This document shows positions 40,989 through 46,383 of a DNA stretch of 46,383 nt, piece after piece. Below the pieces are notes generated by a model, which was given only the letters and a program-made list of their open reading frames with translations, was not told where the DNA came from and made no database searches. The stretch is from the NCBI GenBank assembly GCA_016200965.1, contig JACQDT010000025.1, forward strand, positions 1 through 46,383, in the 5' to 3' direction. This DNA comes from Candidatus Azambacteria bacterium. GTDB lineage: Bacteria; Patescibacteriota; Minisyncoccia; GWC2-36-17; WO2-46-25. A program made the position numbers and the translations under genes. Positions within the stretch are counted from its first letter, which is position 1; every line of letters starts with the position of its first letter.

Positions 40989-40994
40989 GGATGG

Positions 40995-43187
40995 ATGGCA
41001 AAGGGAAAAAATCCGGCGGCGAATGGGAAAAAGAAACTAAGATTGGATCTTCATCCGGAGACGAAAAAGGGCGTGCTTGCGGTTGTTTTTTTCGTGCTCG
41101 CGGCGATTTTTATGCTTTCGTCCTTTGGGTATGCGGGCCGCGCGGGGACGTATTTGTACGGCGCGTTTCACGCTCTGCTTGGCGTGGGATTTTTTCTTGT
41201 GCCGCTTTCGCTTGTTATGGTAGGAGTCGGTTTTTTGCGGTCGCGCACGACAAATGTGTATTTCACCCCGCTTCTTGGCGGTGCGCTTTTCTTGCTTAGT
41301 TTTTTGGGGCTTATAGACACCATCGCGCGGTATGACCCCGTGGCGGTTGGATATCCTGCCGGGTTCATCGGGTATGCCATTTCCGCTCCCTTTTTATATT
41401 TGTTCGGATTTTGGGTGGCGCTGTTGGTGTTTGTCTCCTTCGCGCTTATCGCCGTGTCGGTTTCATTTAATTTCCCGCTCTTTTTCAAGAAAGAAAAAGA
41501 CGAAGATGAGGACGACGAGGAAGAATTTTCGCCCAAGGAAGAAGACAGCGAGCCGGTACACGCCCAGACCATAGAGGACATTGAGAGGGAGCGCGGCGGG
41601 GGTTTTGTCGCGCGCGCCGTTGAACAGGTGAAGGAAAAAGTGAAAGAAACAATTGAAAAGAAGGAGGCCTCATCAAGCAAGAAGGTTGCCGAGTTCGTGA
41701 TTGAAACGCATCAGGATTATTATCAGATTCCGCCCATCGATCTTTTGGAAAAAGACACGGGAAAGCCGACATCGGGCGATGTGGACGCGTATGCGCAGGT
41801 GGTGCAAAAAACCCTCAAGCATTTCGGGATTGAAGTAGAAATGGCAGAAGTGAATGTGGGGCCCACCGTTACCCAATATACGCTCAAGCCCGCTCAGGGC
41901 GTGAAGCTTTCGCGCATCGTGGCATTGCAAAACGACCTTTCCCTCGCGCTTGCGGCGCATCCTCTGCGCATCGAAGCGCCTATTCCTGGCCGTTCGCTGG
42001 TGGGCATTGAAATCCCGAACAAAGCGGTGGCGCTCGTGCGCTTGCGCAACCTCATCGACAGTTCCGCATTCGCACAGGCGGCGCCTTTAACCATTGCGCT
42101 CGGGCGCGACGTGGCGGGCAACCCGCAATACATGGATATAGAAAAGATGCCCCATCTGCTTGTCGCGGGCGCCACGGGCGCTGGCAAAAGCGTGTGCCTT
42201 CACGTGCTGTTGACGAGCTTGCTGTATAAAAATTTCCCGCAGATGATGAAGCTCATCATCATAGACCCGAAACGCATCGAGCTTGCCGCCTATAGCGGCA
42301 TTCCGCATTTGCTCACGCCCATTATCGTGGACCGCGACAAGGCGATCGCGGCCTTGCGCTGGGCGACGCGGGAAATGGAGCGGAGATACGAATATCTCGC
42401 GCAGTTTAAAGTAAGAAGCATCTCATCCTACAACACGCAGGTCGCCAAAGGAAAGGGGAATGAGCCGATCATGCCTTATATCCTCATCGTGGTTGACGAG
42501 CTTGCGGATCTGATGATGACCGCGGCAAAGGAAGTGGAAGCGGCGATCGTACGCTTGGCGCAGATGTCGCGCGCGGTGGGAATCCATCTCATTATTTCCA
42601 CGCAGCGGCCGTCGGTGGAGATCATCACGGGGCTCATTAAGGCGAATATTCCGTGCCGCATCGCATTTCAGGCATCGTCGCTGATTGATTCGCGTACGAT
42701 TTTAGACATGTCGGGCGCGGAAAAATTGCTGGGCAACGGCGATATGCTTTTTCTCCCGCCCGACGCTTCAAAGCCCCGCCGCATCCAGGGCGCATTCGTT
42801 TCCGAAAAAGAAGTAAAGCGCATCGCCGACTTTATAAGGGAAACGGCCGAGAGCGCGGTGCCCGCTGTAACATCCACAGAACCAGCCGTAGACAGCATTG
42901 CTCAGGCGCTTGAAAAGCCGGCACGGCAGGGAGGAGGATTTATGGATTCCGCCCCTGAATCGGGGAGCGACGAAGAACTGCTGGAACAGGCGAAGGAAGT
43001 CATCTCGCGCGCGCAGAAGGCGTCCGCTTCCCTGCTTCAGCGCCGCCTGAAGCTCGGCTATGCGCGCGCCGCGCGGCTCATTGATATGCTTGAAGAAGAA
43101 GGCGTGATAAGCCCTCAGGACGGCGCACGGCCGAGAGAAGTGTATCTGAAACCAAAAGATAATTTCAGCGATGCAGACGTTCATTAG
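40995..43187 (+). CDS. ftsK: DNA translocase FtsK
   Basis: 730 residues. Four or five N-terminal transmembrane helices (about 25-170), a short acidic linker, then the motor domain with Walker A GATGAGKSV, Walker B YILIVVDELADLM and the RecA-like STQRPSVEIITG, and a C-terminal gamma winged helix (ASASLLQRRLKLGYARAARL). It pumps chromosome termini through the division septum. Overlaps the next gene by 17 bp. Confidence 0.96.
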   Translation: MAKGKNPAANGKKKLRLDLHPETKKGVLAVVFFVLAAIFMLSSFGYAGRAGTYLYGAFHALLGVGFFLVPLSLVMVGVGFLRSRTTNVYFTPLLGGALFLLSFLGLIDTIARYDPVAVGYPAGFIGYAISAPFLYLFGFWVALLVFVSFALIAVSVSFNFPLFFKKEKDEDEDDEEEFSPKEEDSEPVHAQTIEDIERERGGGFVARAVEQVKEKVKETIEKKEASSSKKVAEFVIETHQDYYQIPPIDLLEKDTGKPTSGDVDAYAQVVQKTLKHFGIEVEMAEVNVGPTVTQYTLKPAQGVKLSRIVALQNDLSLALAAHPLRIEAPIPGRSLVGIEIPNKAVALVRLRNLIDSSAFAQAAPLTIALGRDVAGNPQYMDIEKMPHLLVAGATGAGKSVCLHVLLTSLLYKNFPQMMKLIIIDPKRIELAAYSGIPHLLTPIIVDRDKAIAALRWATREMERRYEYLAQFKVRSISSYNTQVAKGKGNEPIMPYILIVVDELADLMMTAAKEVEAAIVRLAQMSRAVGIHLIISTQRPSVEIITGLIKANIPCRIAFQASSLIDSRTILDMSGAEKLLGNGDMLFLPPDASKPRRIQGAFVSEKEVKRIADFIRETAESAVPAVTSTEPAVDSIAQALEKPARQGGGFMDSAPESGSDEELLEQAKEVISRAQKASASLLQRRLKLGYARAARLIDMLEEEGVISPQDGARPREVYLKPKDNFSDADVH

Positions 43188-43539
43188 AAGCGGGCCATAT
43201 GTGACGCCACGGGCGCTTGCGGCGGCGTTTGAAATTGCCATCGGGGTTGGTATTGCGGCGTATTTCGGATACCACCTTTTTCTTTTGTATTCCCCGCCTT
43301 TTCTCATTGTGGCAAATCCCGAACGTGATATAATAATAAAAGACGCATCGTTTGCGCTTTCAGGAAGGACTCAGAAAGAAAGCCATGTGTTCGTGAACGA
43401 TCGGGAAATCGCGGTGGCCGATGACGGCGCGTTCTCCGACACGCTGGTGTTGCAGGAGGGAATGAATATTTTGGAAATAAAGTCGGTTAATAAATTCAAG
43501 AGAGAAACAAGCCAAGTAAGAAGGATCATTAAAGAGTAA
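43171..43539 (+). CDS. Membrane-anchored Ig-like domain protein
   Basis: 122 residues. A transmembrane helix near 20-45 and an extracytoplasmic beta domain with the pattern IIKDASFALSGRT...VFVNDREIAVADDGAF...LQEGMNILEIKS, as in glucodextranase-B/Big-type Ig folds. Overlap with ftsK suggests coupled expression. Confidence 0.75.
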   Translation: MQTFIRSGPYVTPRALAAAFEIAIGVGIAAYFGYHLFLLYSPPFLIVANPERDIIIKDASFALSGRTQKESHVFVNDREIAVADDGAFSDTLVLQEGMNILEIKSVNKFKRETSQVRRIIKE

Positions 43540-43553
43540 GAGCATACAAACAT

Positions 43554-44606
43554 ATGGCGAAGGAAAAGGAGGATAAAAAAGCGGAAAGCGCGCGCGATAA
43601 ATCCATATAGCAGGCGGTTTTGGAAATCAAGGAAAAGTTCGGCGAGGGGTCCATTATGCGGCTGGGAGAGGCAAAGAAAGTGAAGGTGGCGGCAATCCCG
43701 ACCGGTTCTTTTTCGCTTGACCTCGCGCTTGGCGTGGGCGGCGTGCCGCGGGGGAGGGTGGTGGAAGTGTTCGGCCCCGAGTCCTCGGGCAAAACGACGC
43801 TTGCCCTGCATATCATCGCCAACGCGCAGAAAAAAGGCGGCACGGCGGCGTTCGTGGACGCCGAGCACGCGCTTGACCCTGAATACGCGAAACGCATCGG
43901 CGTGAATGTGAACGAGCTTTTGATTTCGCAGCCCGATCACGGAGAACAGGCGCTTGAAATAGTGGAGACATTGGTGAAATCGGGCGGCGTGGATGTGGTG
44001 GTGGTGGATTCCGTCGCGGCGCTGACCCCTCGCGCGGAAATAGAGGGCGAGATGGGGCAGCAGCACATGGGTCTGCAGGCGCGGCTCATGTCGCATGCTC
44101 TGCGCAAGCTGACCGGCATGATCTCGCGCACCAACACCACGGTTGTGTTCATCAACCAAATCCGCATGCAGATTGGCGTGTTTTTCGGAAATCCGGAAAC
44201 GACGCCGGGCGGCAAAGCGCTCAAGTTCTACGCGTCGGTGCGCATTGATGTCAGGCGCGCGGCGCAGATCAAAAAGGGTGAGGACGTGATCGGCAACCGC
44301 GTGAAGGCGAAGGTAGTGAAAAACAAAGTGGCGCCGCCGTTTCGCACCGCGGAGTTTGACATTATGTATAACGAAGGCATTTCTTTTGAGAGCGACGTCA
44401 TTACCATGGCGGCGAAGCTCGGGGCGCTCAAAAAGAGCGGCTCATGGCTTATATTCGAAGGCGAGAAAATAGGGCAGGGCGTTGAGGCATCGCGCAAAGC
44501 GCTCAAGGCGAACGCCACTCTCACCGAGAAACTGATTTCAGAAATCCATAAAAAGATAGCGGAAGGCAATACCGAGGAAGAACCCGCAGAGTCCGAAGAA
44601 GAATAA
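43554..44606 (+). CDS. recA: RecA recombinase with in-frame amber codon near the start
   Basis: The core is complete: [17 protein letters not shown], Walker [28 protein letters not shown], Walker [11 protein letters not shown], loop 2 region and [20 protein letters not shown]. The expected beginning [12 protein letters not shown] at 43554 is in the same frame but is interrupted by TAG at 43608-43610 (codon 19), two codons before AVLEI. TTG 43620 gives a 328-residue protein that lacks only part of the N-terminal helix. Readthrough, start at 43620 or a sequencing error are all possible. Confidence 0.9.
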
Positions 44607-44610
44607 GAAT

Positions 44611-44643
44611 AACAAAACCCCCGCATCTCGCGGGGGTTTTGTT
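44611..44643. terminator. Bidirectional terminator between recA and rpsR
   Basis: AACAAAACCCCCGC pairs with GCGGGGGTTTTGTT around a 5-nt loop; A-run and T-run on either side serve both strands. Confidence 0.95.
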
Positions 44644-44645
44644 AT

Positions 44646-44930
44646 TTATTGCTGTACGGAGAAATGCTGGTTGCGGTCTATGGTGTAGGGAAGAAACGCC
44701 ATGAAGCGCGCCCGTTTGATGCATTCGGCCAACATGCGCTGGTGCGTCGCGCAGGTGCCTGTTTTTTGCCGGGGGTACATTTTTGCCTGCATGGACACGA
44801 AACCGCGCAGAAACACGGGGTCTTTGTAGTCAACCCATTGCGTGTTGGTGGAGCAGAAGCGGCATTGCTTCTTTTCCTGGTTCATCTGGTCCTGCATCTT
44901 CATGGTTTGCCTCTTGCGTATCATTGCCAT
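44646..44930 (-). CDS. rpsR: Ribosomal protein S18
   Basis: 94 residues. KQCRFCSTN supplies CxxC and CATHQR a third Cys and a His, so this is a zinc-type S18. The core DPVFLRGFVSMQ and RMLAECIKRARFMAFLPY are conserved. The start MAMIRKR at 44930 is the last part of the structured spacer. Confidence 0.95.
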   Translation of the reverse strand: MAMIRKRQTMKMQDQMNQEKKQCRFCSTNTQWVDYKDPVFLRGFVSMQAKMYPRQKTGTCATHQRMLAECIKRARFMAFLPYTIDRNQHFSVQQ

Positions 44931-45223
44931 AATTGTTGAAATTTTCGAGCTTAATAATCTCTCACAATTGCAGCGAAATAAATTTCACTACAATTATGAG
45001 CACCCCGCCCTTATTGTGCTGTTGCATAACTCGCGAAGTGCGCCCCGCGAATAGCGGGATCCCTTCTTGGGGCGAAGCGCTTCGCCCTAAACGGAGTGGA
45101 GCTATCCGCTCCTCGCGCTTCGCATAATATTCTATTGCAAAATAAGAACGGGGTAAAGGTTTTCTAATCCCGATGAGAATGTTTGAAGGAAATAAACACT
45201 CTCATCGGGAAGAAAGCCCTTTA
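44928..45223 (-). repeat. Structured r-protein spacer element, copy 2 (ssb-rpsR)
   Basis: Homologous in reverse complement to 26577-26862. On the minus strand it runs from the ssb stop (TAAAGGGCTTT) to the rpsR start (TTTCAACAATTATGGCAA). The hairpin CCCGC-gaata-GCGGG (45044-45058) replaces TATGCC-tatcc-GGCATA of copy 1, keeping the stem and loop size. The palindrome GGGGCGAAGCGCTTCGCCC is at 45069-45088. Confidence 0.92.
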
Positions 45224-45664
45224 AAACGGTATGTCTTTTACTTCTATTTCTTCTTCCTGAAACGACGGGATTTCTTCCTGCTGCGCCGCGCGCGGCGCTC
45301 TCTCTGTCTTTTCTCCTGTCGCGCCGCCTGCGCCTGATAACTTCGGCCCGAACTGGATGTTTTCCGCGATGATTTCCGTTCTGAACTTTTTGGTGCCGTC
45401 CGGGGCGTTCCACGAGCGCGACTCGATTCTTCCTTCCGCGAACACGAGCTGGCCCTTTTTCAGATATTGGGCGCAAATCTCGCCGAGGCGGCCCCACGCG
45501 ACGATATTGTGAAATTCAACCTTCTGCTGTTTCTGCTTTTGCTGGTCGGTGTAGAAACGGTTGGTGGCGACGCCGAATGTCGCGACGGTCTGCCCGGAGG
45601 GCGTCGTGCGCGATTCCGGATCCCGCGTCAAGTTTCCCAAAATCATCACCTTGTTGAGATTCAT
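45221..45664 (-). CDS. ssb: Single-stranded DNA-binding protein
   Basis: 147 residues. OB fold (MNLNKVMILGNLTRDPESR, FGVATNRFY, VEFHNIVAWGRLGEICAQYLKKG), disordered linker and the acidic tip EVKDIPF that recruits partner proteins. The stop codon forms part of the spacer element. Confidence 0.96.
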   Translation of the reverse strand: MNLNKVMILGNLTRDPESRTTPSGQTVATFGVATNRFYTDQQKQKQQKVEFHNIVAWGRLGEICAQYLKKGQLVFAEGRIESRSWNAPDGTKKFRTEIIAENIQFGPKLSGAGGATGEKTERAPRAAQQEEIPSFQEEEIEVKDIPF

Positions 45665-45667
45665 TTT

Positions 45668-46159
45668 CTATTTGTTTAGTATCTCTTCCAGCTTTTTATC
45701 CAGCTCTTCCAGTTCCAGTTTCTTTTCTTCCAATTGCGGCGCGCCTTCCTTGAAAATCGTCTGCTTTATCTTTTCTTTGTCAATTGCCGTTCTTTTCAGT
45801 TTTTCCTGCAGGGCGGCCGACTGGTACGGTTTTTGCATCTGGGTGATCTGTTTGGCGTCCACGGTCACCAGCAGATGCCGCAGGATGCTCTTATCAAGAG
45901 AAAGCGTGTTCTTGATTTCCGAAATTTTCACCGGCGAGGCATGAAAATGGAGGTAGCCGAAATATCCCTGTGTCTTGTGCCGGATGGGGTAGGCGAGCCG
46001 TCTTTTGTGCGGCGCCTCTTCTTTGCTGACATCCCCCGCGTGCGACACAATGAGATTTTTCACGCTTTGCGCGTGCAGAGCCACCTCTTCGTCTTTGAGG
46101 TCCGGGGTAATAAAATATGAAAGCTCATAGAGCTTTTTGTTTCCTGCTTCAGTATCCAT
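45668..46159 (-). CDS. rpsF: Ribosomal protein S6 with C-terminal extension
   Basis: 163 residues. Residues about 8-105 are the S6 ferredoxin-like fold (KLYELSYFITPDLKDEE, KRRLAYPIRHKTQGYFGYLHF, LDKSILRHLLVTV). An additional 55-residue charged helix (LEEKKLELEELDKKLEEIL) follows, longer than the usual S6 tail. First gene of rpsF-ssb-rpsR. Confidence 0.93.
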   Translation of the reverse strand: MDTEAGNKKLYELSYFITPDLKDEEVALHAQSVKNLIVSHAGDVSKEEAPHKRRLAYPIRHKTQGYFGYLHFHASPVKISEIKNTLSLDKSILRHLLVTVDAKQITQMQKPYQSAALQEKLKRTAIDKEKIKQTIFKEGAPQLEEKKLELEELDKKLEEILNK

Positions 46160-46160
46160 A

Positions 46161-46307
46161 CCCAGTATATCAACCTCGACTTAATGAAACGTTCGGGTGC
46201 GCCGTTGGATAAACATGGTCTGCGTTGGTTCGTCTGTGGTGCAAATAACCATTGCGGATGAAACGTTTCATCGAACGGCGTGCCCAGTCGAGGTTGTATT
46301 ACTGGGC
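46161..46307 (-). repeat. 147-bp element with terminal inverted repeats, copy B, as rpsF leader
   Basis: Reverse complement of the 19614-19758 element with internal differences. It starts 2 bp from the rpsF ATG and lies between that ATG and the promoter, so the rpsF transcript would carry it as its whole 5' leader. Confidence 0.92.
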
Positions 46308-46317
46308 ATACGCAAGC

Positions 46318-46347
46318 ATGGTAGCATAACGCGTTTTCCTTTGTCAA
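46318..46347 (-). promoter_or_regulatory. Promoter of rpsF-ssb-rpsR
   Basis: On the minus strand TTGACA (46347-46342), 18-bp spacer, TACCAT (46323-46318). The start point would be near 46311. Confidence 0.75.
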
Positions 46348-46383
46348 TAAACGGCGAGTGGCTCAAAGGTATTTCCTCAGTTC

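Noticed and set aside
19614-46307. The two 145-147-bp elements as ends of one 26.7-kb mobile island
   Set aside because: The region between is ordinary core chromosome (gyrB, dnaE, ftsK, recA), so they are better seen as dispersed copies.
1-46383. UGA recoding (genetic code 25)
   Set aside because: Several genes end in TGA at conserved C-termini (for example 13409-14029 and gatC) and no conserved protein shows internal TGA.

Overview
The window reads as chromosome of a Candidate Phyla Radiation (Patescibacteria) bacterium, most likely Parcubacteria. Supporting signs are the compact core gene set, a complete type IV pilus locus, a threonyl-tRNA synthetase without a TGS domain, a single-chain phenylalanyl-tRNA synthetase, rplK with no rplA beside it, HEPN and coiled-coil proteins of kinds I associate with CPR genomes, mostly weak or absent Shine-Dalgarno sites and several apparently leaderless promoters. 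TGA, TAA and TAG all act as ordinary stops, so there is no sign of the UGA=Gly code. The lineage call is inference; no rRNA is present.

Layout. 1-3.3 kb: end of a giant secreted Ig-like protein. 3.3-15.1 kb: type IV pilus locus (pilM, pilN-like, pilO-like, small membrane protein, pilB, response regulator, pilT, pilC, pilin-like protein, major pilin, pilD, four minor pilin-like genes). 15.1-19.6 kb: ligA, gatC, gatA and a membrane HEPN-like gene. 19.6-20.3 kb: initiator tRNA-Met, elongator tRNA-Met and tRNA-Asp separated by palindromic repeats. 20.4-24.9 kb: membrane protein, PheRS, gyrB and a VirB2/TrbC-like protein with a poly-G tract. 24.9-25.7 kb: a REP-associated transposase (RAYT) with three REP palindromes, one inside its own gene. 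25.8-28.8 kb: secE, nusG, rplK, gatB. 28.8-29.7 kb: miaA. 29.7-31.8 kb: a diversity-generating retroelement (DGR). 31.7-37.6 kb: coiled-coil gene, thrS, a small membrane zinc-ribbon-like gene and dnaE. 37.8-44.6 kb: rnhB, a low-molecular-weight phosphatase, three unknown acidic genes, a small exported protein, ftsK, an Ig-like membrane gene and recA with an in-frame amber codon. 44.6-46.4 kb, minus strand: rpsF, ssb, rpsR.

The standout system is the DGR. A 125-bp template repeat (30724-30848) and an ungapped 125-bp variable repeat (30260-30384) at the 3' end of a 174-codon gene differ at 21 positions by hand count, 18 of them template adenines. The template runs directly into a reverse transcriptase with the DGR-type LPLGNLTSQ and YADD motifs that appears to lack its usual N-terminal 55-75 residues. 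The target gene has its own consensus promoter, strong Shine-Dalgarno site and perfect terminator.

The second theme is intergenic structure. A roughly 290-bp spacer with paired changes in its predicted stems occurs twice, each time from the stop codon of one gene to the start codon of a ribosomal protein gene (nusG-rplK and ssb-rpsR). A 145-147-bp element with terminal inverted repeats ends the HEPN gene and forms the rpsF leader. Degenerate 7-bp tandem repeats fill many gaps and even encode prepilin leader peptides. Other large inverted repeats sit before pilT, around tRNA-Asp, and in the intergenic regions beside thrS and dnaE.
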